Part shown: one piece after another, positions 16,907 to 25,521 of the stretch | How positions within the stretch are numbered: the stretch's first letter is position 1 | Layout of the letters: each line of letters starts with the position of its first letter | Assembly: GCF_028858535.1 (NCBI RefSeq) | Contig: NZ_JAPMOU010000040.1 | Span: 1 to 51,545, forward strand | Direction of reading: 5' to 3' | DNA length: 51,545 nt | DNA from: Spartinivicinus poritis | Lineage (GTDB): Bacteria > Pseudomonadota > Gammaproteobacteria > Pseudomonadales > Zooshikellaceae | Notes under the pieces: generated by a model | Seen by the model: the letters and a program-made list of their open reading frames with translations, nothing else | What the model was told of the DNA's origin: nothing | Database searches by the model: none | Translations under genes and position numbers: made by a program

Positions 16907-17431
16907 CTAATCAAAAAAATGCTTTGACAACACAAGAATCAACCCCATTATTTGAAAAAACAACGCAATATTACTTAAGTCATTATTTTTCTGCTCTAGC
17001 CCCCTAGCCTGAGCTAACAAATCTAGTTTTTCACCATAAATCGTATTAATTTGATCAGTAGTATGTTGTTTATACTGGGCAATACTATTTAAAAACAAAG
17101 TGTATAGTTGCTCACTATTATTCTGCATGTTTGAGGGGATTGCTACATTAATGGTGTTTAACACATCTGAAATAAAGTTAATAAGATACTTCTGTGAGGT
17201 TTCCTGAGCAACCAATAAAGTTGCTGTATCTTTTTTCAACTCAAACAACTGATAGTCCTGCCAAAGTTGCATAATGGTTTGTTCTATCGCCTCAGCTTGA
17301 TCGTGAAGCGATTTAATGTTGTCATTATTCTCTGTTACTAAATAATTGTTCATTACTGCTGAAATGACCGTCATCATTACTCCTGACAAAATGAGTACAA
17401 CGGATGTCAGGTATTTAAGTCGTTTTTTCAT
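16907..17431 (-). CDS. Hypothetical two-helix membrane protein with periplasmic coiled coil
   Basis: Not recognised as a named family. It has an N-terminal TM helix (about 8-27, 'LTSVVLILSGVMMTVISAVM' region), roughly 120 polar helical residues with Gln- and Asn-rich heptads, and a second TM helix at the very C-terminus ('NIALFFQIMGLILVLS'), ending six or so residues later. The layout is that of a chemoreceptor or histidine-kinase sensory module with the cytoplasmic signalling part missing; that likeness is topological only. It is divergent from the NCS1 permease gene (83 bases between starts) and convergent with cheB. Confidence 0.65.
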   Translation of the reverse strand: MKKRLKYLTSVVLILSGVMMTVISAVMNNYLVTENNDNIKSLHDQAEAIEQTIMQLWQDYQLFELKKDTATLLVAQETSQKYLINFISDVLNTINVAIPSNMQNNSEQLYTLFLNSIAQYKQHTTDQINTIYGEKLDLLAQARGLEQKNNDLSNIALFFQIMGLILVLSKHFFD

Positions 17432-17514
17432 TATTTCCTATCCCACGCATCCTTGTTGATATCTAAGTATAAAGCCAGGTAAGCTTAACGGCTTCATGCA
17501 ATGGAAAATAACAA

Positions 17515-19011
17515 ATGGACATGACAGCCACTTCTCACTTGTCACCGAGCCACTCCCAATCAACGTCAACCATAGAACATTTGGCTTTACTTGACAGCGC
17601 TTACTACAATCCTGACATTGCTCCTACCTTACCTTATCAGCGCACCTGGACAAAATGGCATATCGCTGCACTTTGGGTAGGTATGGCCATTTGTGTACCC
17701 ACCTATATGCTAGGAGGCGTTCTTACAAGTTATTTTGGCCTAAGCATAAGCGAAGCATTACTGACAATATTGCTTGCCAATATTGTCATTCTTATTCCTT
17801 TAACACTAAATGCTTGCCCAGGCACTCAGTATGGCATTCCATTTCCTGTCGTATTACGCTCTTCATTTGGCATAGTGGGTTCTAATATACCCTGCTTAAT
17901 TCGCGCTTTAGTTGCCTGTGGCTGGTTTGGCATTCAAACTTTATTTGGGGGACTTGCTATCCATATCCTGTTATCTACGCTTTTTGATGGTTGGGCAAAT
18001 TTAGCATCAGTAGGGGAAGTTATCGGCTTCTTTATTTTCTTACTATTAAACCTGATTGTCGTGATTAAAGGTGCCAATTCCATTAAATGGTTAGAAACCC
18101 TTTCTGCACCACTGCTATTACTGGTAGGTATCGGACTAATGGTCTGGGCAATGCCCCACATCTCAATGGCACAATTGCTCGAAGAGCCCGCTAAGCGTCC
18201 AGCAACAGACAGTGTTTGGCACTATTTTTTTGCAGGATTAACTGCGATGGTTGGCTTTTGGGCAACCCTATCGTTAAATATCCCTGATTTCAGCCGTTAT
18301 GCCCAAAGCCAAAAAGCACAAATTACTGGCCAAATTATAGGCCTGCCACTTACAATGTTTTTCTTTGCTGCACTGGGTGTTGTCATGACAGCCGCATCTC
18401 CCACATTGGTCGGGGAAAGCATTGCCGATCCAATCCATTTAATTGGCAAAATAGAAAACCCTGTCATTGTTGCGATTTCTATGGGTATTTTAATTATCGC
18501 CACACTTTCTACTAATACAGCCGCTAATGTGGTTTCTCCCACCAATGATATTCAAAATATAGCGCCAAAATATATCAACCAAACCACAGGCGTACTACTA
18601 ACAGGTTTGATTGGAGTGTTACTAATGGGTTGGGAGTTATTAAAAAAGCTAGGCTTGACTTCTTCAACAGTAAGTTTAGAAAGCCTGTATTCCAACTGGC
18701 TGATTGGTTACTCCTGTTTATTAGGCCCAATCGCCGGCATCATGATCGTTGACTATTTTATTATTAAACAACAACGGCTTGATATTCACTCACTGTATAC
18801 AGTAGACGGCCATTACCCTCGATTTAACAAAGCAGGCTTTATAGCCTTGATAATACCCACGCTCATCACGTTAGCTGCCATCGTTTACAATGTCATACCC
18901 TGGTTTTATGACTATGGCTGGTTTACTGGGTCGCTAACCGGTGGGCTAATATATTACCTGGTTAGCCCCAGTTCACAATCCCATTATCAGTTAGTAACAA
19001 AATCATCATAA
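17515..19011 (+). CDS. NCS1-family nucleobase/allantoin/hydantoin cation symporter
   Basis: Inner-membrane secondary transporter of 498 residues with about twelve hydrophobic helices. The NCS1 signature is clear at the N-terminus ('NPDIAPTLPYQRTWTKWHIA' then 'AICVPTYMLGGVL'), followed by 'ACPGTQYGIPFPVVLRSSFG', and the mid-protein 'NIPDFSRYA' and 'NVVSPTNDIQN'. These match the Mhp1/PucI/uracil permease group, which take up hydantoins, allantoin, uracil or cytosine with Na+ or H+. The substrate cannot be fixed from sequence, and no purine or pyrimidine catabolic gene lies nearby. Its promoter must be in the 83 bases shared with the divergent gene. Confidence 0.92.
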   Translation: MDMTATSHLSPSHSQSTSTIEHLALLDSAYYNPDIAPTLPYQRTWTKWHIAALWVGMAICVPTYMLGGVLTSYFGLSISEALLTILLANIVILIPLTLNACPGTQYGIPFPVVLRSSFGIVGSNIPCLIRALVACGWFGIQTLFGGLAIHILLSTLFDGWANLASVGEVIGFFIFLLLNLIVVIKGANSIKWLETLSAPLLLLVGIGLMVWAMPHISMAQLLEEPAKRPATDSVWHYFFAGLTAMVGFWATLSLNIPDFSRYAQSQKAQITGQIIGLPLTMFFFAALGVVMTAASPTLVGESIADPIHLIGKIENPVIVAISMGILIIATLSTNTAANVVSPTNDIQNIAPKYINQTTGVLLTGLIGVLLMGWELLKKLGLTSSTVSLESLYSNWLIGYSCLLGPIAGIMIVDYFIIKQQRLDIHSLYTVDGHYPRFNKAGFIALIIPTLITLAAIVYNVIPWFYDYGWFTGSLTGGLIYYLVSPSSQSHYQLVTKSS

Positions 19012-19019
19012 AAATAAGG

Positions 19020-19286
19020 CTAACTCGCTAGCCCAGCAGCAACTCGTAACTGATATTTTTCTTCTTCTGAAAAATCATCCCAATGCCGGTCTTGCAAAGC
19101 ACCTTCTAGTGAGTACAAGTAATAGCAAACCGGCAAACGTTGTCCGGCATCCGAAGATAACATTTGGTAAGCCGTGGCAGAGCCTATTTTTGCCAAATCG
19201 TCTGGGGTCTTAATATTGATGCTGGTTAGCCGTTCAGCAACTGTTTTTCCTATATTACGTAACTGGGTTAGCTCACTTTGTTTCAT
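19020..19286 (-). CDS. TfoX/Sxy C-terminal-domain protein
   Basis: Small 88-residue cytoplasmic protein that is only the C-terminal domain of the TfoX/Sxy competence-regulator family. Diagnostic segments are 'LRNIGKTVAERL' and 'INIKTPDDLAKIGSATAYQML' (a helix-hairpin-helix-like fold), then 'LYSLEGALQDRHWDDFSEEEK'. The N-terminal TfoX domain is absent and no upstream remnant is seen. Stand-alone copies of this domain are widespread and uncharacterised; a role in competence should not be assumed. Start ATG 19286 has an AGG upstream. Its stop lies 8 bases from the NCS1 gene's stop. Confidence 0.88.
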   Translation of the reverse strand: MKQSELTQLRNIGKTVAERLTSINIKTPDDLAKIGSATAYQMLSSDAGQRLPVCYYLYSLEGALQDRHWDDFSEEEKYQLRVAAGLAS

Positions 19287-19369
19287 ATCGTTACCTGCTC
19301 CTTATTTCACCAGAATAATCTTGGCCTATAATTTTATAAATGCCCAGCACCTGAAGGAAATGCTTACCA

Positions 19370-20218
19370 TTGTCCTCCACGACTCCCCAGCTGTTCTACC
19401 AAGCAACCAAGTTATTTACCATTTGTCATATATTGCCGATTATCTTTTGCCACAACCTTTATGCAAATGAAACAGTCAAAATCTGTGATGATGATGGTGA
19501 ATGGCCTCCTTTTATTTACTACCAAAGAGTGAATGGTAAGCCAGACAAAAGCAAACTCACTGGCGCCTCTGTTGAACTAATTGATGCTGCTTTTAAACTA
19601 ACCAGTTTTACTTATAGTTTGCAGCTACTCCCTTGGCAACGCTGCCTTGATGAAGTGAATCACTTTGGAAAACGAGGCAACTTTGAAGCACTCACTAATG
19701 CGAGCTTTAGCATGGAGCGTGCGAAAAAGTACTATGCAACCACTTCAATCTATGAATTACACAGCGGTGTATTCTACTCAAAAGAAAAATTCCCTGATGG
19801 CCCTGTCATTAATAAGCCATCTGATCTTAATAACTTTAAACTCTGCGGAGTGTTAGGTTACAATTACGAATACCTATACACAAAATATGGGCTTAATAAG
19901 AACAAAACCATTGATACAGGCGCTAATAATATTTTTTCTGTACTTACAATGATTGCTAATAATCGCTGTGATATTTTTGAAAATAGCCTTGAACCAATAT
20001 ATGGCGCTGTACTGGTAGGTAAATACACTTTACCCAGTAATATTGCCAGTGCCCCATTAGCCAATGTTGATAAGATTTACTATCATATCCATATTGCTAA
20101 AACGTCTCCACGTGCTTATAAAATACTCACTGAGCTTAACCAAGCCATTTTAATTTTACAACATCAAGGGGTATCCAAAAAAATATTTGATAAGTATTTA
20201 AAGTCTCTCAGGCGTTAA
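19370..20218 (+). CDS. Periplasmic solute-binding protein, SBP_bac_3 type (orphan)
   Basis: Secreted binding protein of about 282 residues. It starts at TTG 19370, set by the Shine-Dalgarno GAAGGAAA at 19353-19360; the nearer ATG at 19360 is in another frame that closes after 36 codons. A signal peptide runs to about residue 32 ('IIFCHNLYA'). The mature part begins 'ETVKICDDDGEWPPFIYY', typical of polar-amino-acid-type binding domains, with 'GASVELIDAAFKL', 'LLPWQRCLDEV' and a C-terminal 'HQGVSKKIFDKYLKSL'. No permease or ATPase gene flanks it. It may serve as a sensor or scavenging protein with remote partners. Confidence 0.85.
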   Translation: MSSTTPQLFYQATKLFTICHILPIIFCHNLYANETVKICDDDGEWPPFIYYQRVNGKPDKSKLTGASVELIDAAFKLTSFTYSLQLLPWQRCLDEVNHFGKRGNFEALTNASFSMERAKKYYATTSIYELHSGVFYSKEKFPDGPVINKPSDLNNFKLCGVLGYNYEYLYTKYGLNKNKTIDTGANNIFSVLTMIANNRCDIFENSLEPIYGAVLVGKYTLPSNIASAPLANVDKIYYHIHIAKTSPRAYKILTELNQAILILQHQGVSKKIFDKYLKSLRR

Positions 20219-20268
20219 CTAACTAAGCTAAATTTGTTCTTAAAGCTTACCCCTTTAATATTGCTCTT

Positions 20269-20757
20269 TTACTGGTATGCTAATTTTTCTAAAATACTTG
20301 CTAATTCAATCTTGCTTTTGAAGACTATTGCAACTAGCCCTTCCTCCTTGTGGCCAGGACGTTCTTTTACTACTACCATCAGTCCAGTCTTTTGATTAAC
20401 CGCTTTACCAATATCTTGATACGATTTATCAATAACACTGAATAAGCCATCCTTTTTTTCTTTTAAGTGCTTAACTTCCATTTCCAGTTTTCTCACTGAC
20501 CAGTGATTTTGAGCCGCAAGGCGAATCAGTTGCATCTGTATTTGTGGCTCCTTTAAAGTCACGATATGCCTGATATAAGAAGATTTAAATCGATGAACTT
20601 TAAGCAATGCTTTTACCATCGGATTTAATGTAGCAAATCTTGACCAGTGAGATATTTCCGACCTGGACACCCCTAGCTGGTTGGCAATTTGCTTTTGTGT
20701 CAATCCTTGAGCTTTGAGCTTTTTGCACTCATCTACCCGTAACCAAAAATCATCCAT
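20269..20757 (-). CDS. ParB-type helix-turn-helix protein lacking the nuclease domain
   Basis: Soluble 162-residue DNA-binding protein. Residues 14-45 ('LKAQGLTQKQIANQLGVSRSEISHW'-type helix-turn-helix) and the following helices ('FKSSYIRHIVTLKEPQIQMQLIRLA', 'WSVRKLEMEVKHL') follow the central DNA-binding region of ParB/Spo0J/KorB proteins. The N-terminal CTPase/ParB nuclease-like domain is missing, and the C-terminal 60 residues do not resemble the ParB dimer domain. No parA, and no parS-like repeat was seen nearby. It could be a decayed partition gene or a stand-alone regulator. Confidence 0.75.
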   Translation of the reverse strand: MDDFWLRVDECKKLKAQGLTQKQIANQLGVSRSEISHWSRFATLNPMVKALLKVHRFKSSYIRHIVTLKEPQIQMQLIRLAAQNHWSVRKLEMEVKHLKEKKDGLFSVIDKSYQDIGKAVNQKTGLMVVVKERPGHKEEGLVAIVFKSKIELASILEKLAYQ

Positions 20758-21190
20758 AGCAGAACCCCAAAACTCTGTGTAGCAAATGCTACTGAGTGTA
20801 ATACCGAATGACTAACTTTTAAAATAATGGATAGTTACAAGCAGTGATCACGACAAAACAGCACGCTATCAAAAAAGTAAGCACTTATATCTATCTATAA
20901 ATTTCTTTAATAATGCTACAGCGCATGATCATGACTTAAAACACATTTAAGTTATTACTTACTTTTTAAGTAAAAATTTATATTCAACTTTAGCATTTAT
21001 TGCTTTATATCAAACATACGACATTTGCTTCTAAATACACGTACAATATAAAAATTAATATTGTAAATTTTGTCAAGATACTTTATAAAGTGCCGCGATA
21101 AATACTCAAATGAATATACCGGATGTATTGAGTATATTTTTAACCGTATTGTGAGACTCAATAAGTGAGTTGAACATAGGAGGTTCATTT
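20758..21190. other. Intergenic region between divergent genes
   Basis: About 430 AT-rich bases without a convincing gene, holding the promoters of the ParB-like gene (minus) and the DUF6174 gene (plus). TATTGAG (21126-21132) and CTCAATA (21157-21163) form a 7-base inverted repeat about 30-65 bases upstream of the DUF6174 start and could be an operator or leader hairpin. A strong Shine-Dalgarno (AGGAGG) is at 21178-21183. Confidence 0.45.
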
Positions 21191-21670
21191 ATGGCACTTA
21201 AAAAAATGCTGGCCCTTGCATTGACAACCGCGTTATCTGCTTCCGTCTCAGCTAACTCCACTGATCCCTGGAGTGAAGACTTCACTAAAGACTTTAAGCC
21301 AGAAGTCGCCACTTACTTAGCTAGATGGTATAAGAATAACTATAACGATTATACTTATATTTACCGCTATTTTTGCTTCTGTGCAGAAGCAGGTAAGTCA
21401 TTTACGGTTGATGTAAGAGATAATAAAGTTAAAAAAGTCACCTATACAGATACTAACCAAGAAGTTCCTGAATCCTTTATGAGTATGTTTAGTACCATTG
21501 ATGGACTTTTTGTTGACTTAGTCAAAGCCAATAAAAATGCTCATAAAATTAATGTTCAGTTTAATAAACGTCACGGCAACCCAACCAATGTTTATATTGA
21601 CCAAGACCCTCGCATTGCTGATGAAGAGACAGCTTATGTGATCGATCGAATATTTCCAATACTACCGTAA
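21191..21670 (+). CDS. Secreted DUF6174-family protein
   Basis: Exported 159-residue protein of unknown function. ATG 21191 follows an AGGAGG Shine-Dalgarno. The signal peptide 'KMLALALTTALSASVSA' is cleaved before 'NSTDPWSED'. The DUF6174 pattern is clear: 'YTYIYRYFCFCAEAGKSFTVDVRDNKVKKVTYTD' and then 'STIDGLFVDLV', with a final 'HGNPTNVYIDQDPRIADEE'. The paired cysteines in 'CFC' may form a disulfide or bind a metal. It is followed by a long hairpin and then a second small secreted protein on the same strand. Confidence 0.82.
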   Translation: MALKKMLALALTTALSASVSANSTDPWSEDFTKDFKPEVATYLARWYKNNYNDYTYIYRYFCFCAEAGKSFTVDVRDNKVKKVTYTDTNQEVPESFMSMFSTIDGLFVDLVKANKNAHKINVQFNKRHGNPTNVYIDQDPRIADEETAYVIDRIFPILP

Positions 21671-21678
21671 ACAGCTCA

Positions 21679-21716
21679 TTTATATACCTATCATAAATCA
21701 TTTATAGGTATATAAA
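21679..21716. terminator. 13-bp perfect inverted repeat after the DUF6174 gene
   Basis: Left arm 21679-21691 (TTTATATACCTAT) and right arm 21704-21716 pair perfectly over 13 bases with a 12-base loop. It is 9 bases after the stop codon. The stem is AT-rich and no T-run follows, so it may be an mRNA 3' stabiliser or weak terminator. Confidence 0.5.
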
Positions 21717-21900
21717 TTAAGCGAAATATACTCAAAATGAAGGGTTAATTCCCAAACAAATATAATTTTTTCACTAAAGGGCACCTCTAATTATTGTTTA
21801 TCTTTAGTGAAAGATGTAACCATGCCAGCTAAGTTTTAGGCATTTTCTTCTCAAGAAAATCAGTGCGTTCCTAAGCCAACATTTATTCAAGGAGAAACGT

Positions 21901-22314
21901 ATGGCTAAAATATCAACGATTATTAAAACGATTGGCACTTGCTTTATTGCATTACAACTGCTGCTGCAAATGACACCTGCCACTGCACAAGAAAATATAG
22001 CCGCTGTTGTTAAACCCAAAGGTATTTGTACACTCGATTACAACCAGTGTGGTAATTCAAGTATCTGTACTTGCCCTGATGGTTACAACTATGAAGCAGC
22101 AATTGGCTACTGCATTATTTCAGATACAAATAATGCTACAGTAGCTGGAATAGATAAAAGAGCAGTCAGAAGCGCGTGTTCGATTATGACATCATCTGTT
22201 GGAGCAGCTTGTACCAGAGACATCAACCGTTTCGGTAATCCAAGCGTTTGTAACTGCCCAGGCAGCACTGAATATAACGAAGTACTAGGGCATTGCGTAG
22301 ATTCTGCACGTTAA
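21901..22314 (+). CDS. Small secreted cysteine-rich protein with internal repeat
   Basis: Not a recognised family. It is 137 residues with a signal peptide (about 1-30, ending 'TPATAQ') and a strong Shine-Dalgarno (AAGGAGAA) before ATG 21901. The mature chain has two similar modules: C43, C56, C58, C71 and C104, C117, C119, C132, with identical spacing (13, 2, 13). Both contain 'GN.S.C.CP...Y....G.C'. The first module has an additional C50, whereas the second has Phe111 in that place and an extra C93 before it. The style resembles small EGF- or Kazal-like extracellular modules and suggests disulfide-stabilised secretion. Ends before a strong hairpin. Confidence 0.75.
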   Translation: MAKISTIIKTIGTCFIALQLLLQMTPATAQENIAAVVKPKGICTLDYNQCGNSSICTCPDGYNYEAAIGYCIISDTNNATVAGIDKRAVRSACSIMTSSVGAACTRDINRFGNPSVCNCPGSTEYNEVLGHCVDSAR

Positions 22315-22339
22315 TTTTAGTCTTTCGATAAGTGTTTAA

Positions 22340-22375
22340 CCACAAGGTGAGTGGCATTCTTCACTCACCTTGTGG
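22340..22375. terminator. 14-bp perfect hairpin terminator
   Basis: CCACAAGGTGAGTG (22340-22353) pairs perfectly with 22362-22375 across an 8-base loop. It lies 25 bases after the stop of the cysteine-rich protein and is followed by a pyrimidine-rich run (CCTTTCCCTT). This is the strongest stem in the window. Confidence 0.75.
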
Positions 22376-22617
22376 CCTTTCCCTTCCAGATTACTCTCGT
22401 GACAAGCGTCTCACTTACCCACCCCTTTTAGTGATCCACATTAATAAAGTGTGAGACTAATCAAACAACCCATCATTTTTAGTTTTTGTAATACCGTTAT
22501 GATTGTAAATAAGCCACACTATTAAATGAGTTAATAATTGATTATTACACATTAGGGTTATACTACTTTGAACGATCAATCACGATACTAAAAAACCAGC
22601 AGCTAAAAGGCAAAGCA

Positions 22618-22818
22618 ATGAACATACGCCCTACCCAGCCACCTCTACATGCCGACATCACAAGTAGCCACTCACACACCTCTAATCAGAATTTAGACTC
22701 CCCTGCTCACACTAAACCTAATGAGTTAAACACCGCTAAGCTGGCCAAATTACTCTGGCTTATCGCAGGAGAGCTGGCTAAAGCTCCTTCAACTCGCTCA
22801 GACCAAACTGATACCTAA
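22618..22818 (+). CDS. Possible small protein of unknown function
   Basis: A 66-codon reading frame with an AAGG site 7 bases before its ATG and no overlap with other genes except 4 bases at its 3' end. The N-terminal 38 residues are Pro/His/Ser/Thr-rich and probably disordered; the C-terminal part holds one amphipathic helix ('LNTAKLAKLLWLIAGELAKA'). No family recognised. Composition is protein-like, but the length leaves real doubt. Confidence 0.4.
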   Translation: MNIRPTQPPLHADITSSHSHTSNQNLDSPAHTKPNELNTAKLAKLLWLIAGELAKAPSTRSDQTDT

Positions 22819-23570
22819 AATACGATGGGTGCTTTGTACTTATCAAATATCCGCTTAACTTCTCCTGACTTAATCAGTAACTTTAACGCTGCATCAAACT
22901 TGTCTCTATCAACATAATGTGGAGAGCGTTTGGCAATAGCAAAATAATTTGGAATTTTGCTTTCATGCTTATAATCTAAATATCGATAAGGTAAATTTTG
23001 CTCATTAATAGGCAGCTCAATTTGGTGTTTATCTTGCTCTAAAATAGCAAGTATGTTTACTTCCTTGCTTGCCAAACCCGCTACCATAGCAGAAAAGCTA
23101 CGGTAGGCTGTTTTACTGATCTCTGAAGACTGATCTAAGGCTTCAAAATAGGATGTTTCAAGTTTAACACCCAGTTTAAACCGTTTTAAGGTTTCAAACT
23201 GGCTCACCATTATTGGGCTACCTTGCAAAACGATAAAAAGAGTGTCTTTTTGTCGATATCCAAGCGGCTTTAAAAAGTGAACAATCGATTCTCTTTCTTT
23301 GGAATACGATACCCTAGGAATAATATCGATCAGGCCTCTACGGGCATCAGTCATACTTTTTTGAAAGGGTACTTTTCGCCATACTAATCGATAATTTAGC
23401 TGCTTAGCCAGTAATTCAAGTATATCCACCATAGGACCAGCCATTTGCTTATTTTCTAAAAACATCAATGGTGGCCGTTCACGGAAATCTGCCCGCAACA
23501 CTTTAATATTCGCAAAACTTAATGTTGGTTGAATAAACAACAGAAGCAGTACAACAAGCATCTTCTTCAT
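22815..23570 (-). CDS. Periplasmic solute-binding protein, SBP_bac_3 type (orphan)
   Basis: Exported 251-residue protein. Signal peptide 'MLVVLLLLFIQPTLSFA', then 'NIKVLRADFRERPPLMFLEN' and 'GPMVDILELLAKQLNYRLVWRKVPFQKSM', the classic opening of bacterial solute-binding family 3. It closes with 'ALKLLIKSGEVKRIFDKY'. No transporter membrane genes accompany it. Its upstream region is a 405-base spacer shared with the divergent tctC gene. Confidence 0.86.
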   Translation of the reverse strand: MKKMLVVLLLLFIQPTLSFANIKVLRADFRERPPLMFLENKQMAGPMVDILELLAKQLNYRLVWRKVPFQKSMTDARRGLIDIIPRVSYSKERESIVHFLKPLGYRQKDTLFIVLQGSPIMVSQFETLKRFKLGVKLETSYFEALDQSSEISKTAYRSFSAMVAGLASKEVNILAILEQDKHQIELPINEQNLPYRYLDYKHESKIPNYFAIAKRSPHYVDRDKFDAALKLLIKSGEVKRIFDKYKAPIVF

Positions 23571-23975
23571 TATTAGTCTCTCGCTTTCTCGACAAGGCTA
23601 CACCTTTTGTTTTGGCTATACCCTTCGCATTGGGCATATAAGGCCAAAAATCTAGCACTTTAATTCACACTCAGCACCTGACGTGCAAATACAGCTGATG
23701 TATAAGTTATCGGCTAAATTTTACACAACAGCGTACCTTGAATTATTATACGGCTCAAAGGAACATTTTAATATAAACGTTCAAATTGTTATGCATCCTC
23801 TGATAGTATCCACCCATCTTAAATTAACGCACTAGTTAACCTAAATGGCTTTTATGAACCCTATGAACTTTATGAACAAAACACTCTTTAAGCACATAAT
23901 CTTTTCATTTACTCATTGCTTGGTAATGTGTCAACGGTAGTGCTGAAAAATAAATATTAAACGCAAGGAGTCACT
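23571..23975. other. Divergent intergenic region upstream of tctC
   Basis: About 405 AT-rich bases with no gene. It must carry the promoters of the orphan binding protein (minus) and of the tctCBA operon (plus). The CitB-like regulator encoded at 27.2-27.8 kb is the likely activator of the latter, but no clear direct or inverted repeat that would mark its site was found. Confidence 0.4.
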
Positions 23976-24974
23976 ATGCCAATTATTTCTCAATCTTTCC
24001 GCTGTCGATTTATCCAACTCAAAGCTTCTCTCTGTGCTGTAACGCTAGCGTTAAGCGTTAATAGTTATGCAGAAAAAATAACCGATGTTCACTTTCTTGT
24101 CCCAGGTGGCGCTGGTGGTGGCTGGGATTCAACAGCTCGCGCTACGGGCTCAACACTCAAAGAAGCTGGTTTAATCAATAAAGTATCCTATCAAAACCTT
24201 TCAGGTGGTGGTGGAGGTAAAGCCATCGCTTATCTAATAGAAACAGCCAAAAAACAGCAAGATACGTTAATGGTTAATTCTACACCCATTGTTATCCGCT
24301 CATTGGCTGGCGTATTTCCCCAAACGTTTCGAGATTTAACCCCTATTGCTGCCACTATTGCCGACTATGGTGCATTTATTGTTAAAAATGATGCCCCTTA
24401 TAAAGACTGGAAACAGTTAATTACAGAGTACAAAAAAGCACCTGCTAAAGTTAAATTCGCTGGTGGTTCTACCCGTGGAAGCATGGACCATTTAATTGCG
24501 GCCGCTGCAGTCCAAAATGAAGGACTAAATCCACGTCAACTGCGTTATGTACCTTATGATGCAGGAGCCAAGGCCATGGCAGCATTACTCTCTGGTGAAA
24601 CCCAAGTGCTTTCTACAGGTTTTGGTGAAGCACTGGAATTAGCCAAGTCAGGTCAAGTCAGAATATTAGCGATTACTGCACCAGAACGCCTGAAAGCCGC
24701 ACCAGATGTCCCTACTTTAAAAGAAATGGGTAATCCCACAGTCTTTGCCAACTGGCGTGGTTTTTTTGCAGCACCGAACATTGCCAAAAACAAAGCAGAA
24801 GCGCTAGCAAAATTACTTGCAGATATGCAGCAAACCCCTGCCTGGAATAAAACCCGTGATCGCTATGGCTGGATTGATAACTATAAAGCCAATGATGACT
24901 TTATTGCATTTCTTAATGACCAAGAAAAAACCATGCGCACACTCATGCAAACACTTGGTTTTCTAAAAAAATAA
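23976..24974 (+). CDS. tctC: Tripartite tricarboxylate transporter substrate-binding protein TctC
   Basis: Periplasmic receptor of a TTT-family transporter (citrate and related carboxylates). ATG 23976 has AAGGAG upstream. Signal peptide to about residue 32 ('LSVNSYA'), then 'FLVPGGAGGGWDSTARATG', the ligand-loop motif of TctC/BugD proteins. 'FAGGSTRGSMDHLIAA', 'VPYDAGAKAMAALLSGETQ' and 'TLKEMG' follow in the usual order. Length (332) is normal. It begins a three-gene operon with tctB and tctA. Confidence 0.92.
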   Translation: MPIISQSFRCRFIQLKASLCAVTLALSVNSYAEKITDVHFLVPGGAGGGWDSTARATGSTLKEAGLINKVSYQNLSGGGGGKAIAYLIETAKKQQDTLMVNSTPIVIRSLAGVFPQTFRDLTPIAATIADYGAFIVKNDAPYKDWKQLITEYKKAPAKVKFAGGSTRGSMDHLIAAAAVQNEGLNPRQLRYVPYDAGAKAMAALLSGETQVLSTGFGEALELAKSGQVRILAITAPERLKAAPDVPTLKEMGNPTVFANWRGFFAAPNIAKNKAEALAKLLADMQQTPAWNKTRDRYGWIDNYKANDDFIAFLNDQEKTMRTLMQTLGFLKK

Positions 24975-25052
24975 GTGAATTTTCAGGAGCTATACTCCCT
25001 CACTAACCAGAACCGTATAGCTCCTTATAATAATAACTCGTAGGAATTCCCC

Positions 25053-25517
25053 ATGCTCACCACCGATCGAATTGGCGGAATGGTATTTTTAGCATTGTCG
25101 CTGGGCTATGGTTACTGTACCACTCTTATTCCAGATTACCCTGGTTCTGAGTTTGAACCAGTGACAGCAAAAACCTTCCCTTATATCCTTAGTGTTTTGG
25201 GCTCTATTATTGCTTTTTGCTTACTTGTAGCCCCTGCCTCAAACAACACCAAGGAACAAGCACAACCGTTTAATTGGTATACAACGATTGCTTTACTGTT
25301 AGCAATGGGCGTATATGGTCTTATAGTAGACTGGGCAGGCTTTATTTTAGCCACTATTTTATTTCTCATCACAGGCTATCGCATCCTAGGAGAAAAACGA
25401 CTACAGGTTTTATTACTTGCTTCCATACCCGTCGTTATTATTTTTTGGCTATTTCTCACCCAGGCATTGGATGTATACCTGACACCTGGTCAGCTGTTTG
25501 ATGGATTAGGGGGATAA
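25053..25517 (+). CDS. tctB: Tripartite tricarboxylate transporter small membrane subunit TctB
   Basis: Four-helix inner-membrane protein of 154 residues, the small subunit of the TTT transporter. It starts 'DRIGGMVFLALSLGYGYCT', with 'AKTFPYILSVLGSIIAF' (the conserved FP.....G), 'YGLIVDWAGFILATILFLI' and a last helix. A good Shine-Dalgarno (TAGGAA) precedes ATG 25053. It is only 4 bases from tctA, so translation is likely coupled. Confidence 0.9.
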   Translation: MLTTDRIGGMVFLALSLGYGYCTTLIPDYPGSEFEPVTAKTFPYILSVLGSIIAFCLLVAPASNNTKEQAQPFNWYTTIALLLAMGVYGLIVDWAGFILATILFLITGYRILGEKRLQVLLLASIPVVIIFWLFLTQALDVYLTPGQLFDGLGG

Positions 25518-25521
25518 ACCA

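Noticed and set aside
19174-19470. Plus-strand frame containing ATG 19360 with a good Shine-Dalgarno
   Set aside because: It closes after 36 codons from that ATG. The same ribosome site serves the TTG at 19370, whose frame gives a signal peptide and a full binding protein.
24041-24066. Palindromic AACGCTAGCGTT in the start of tctC
   Set aside because: It lies inside the signal-peptide coding region; codon use for Ala/Leu/Ser explains it and no operator role is implied.
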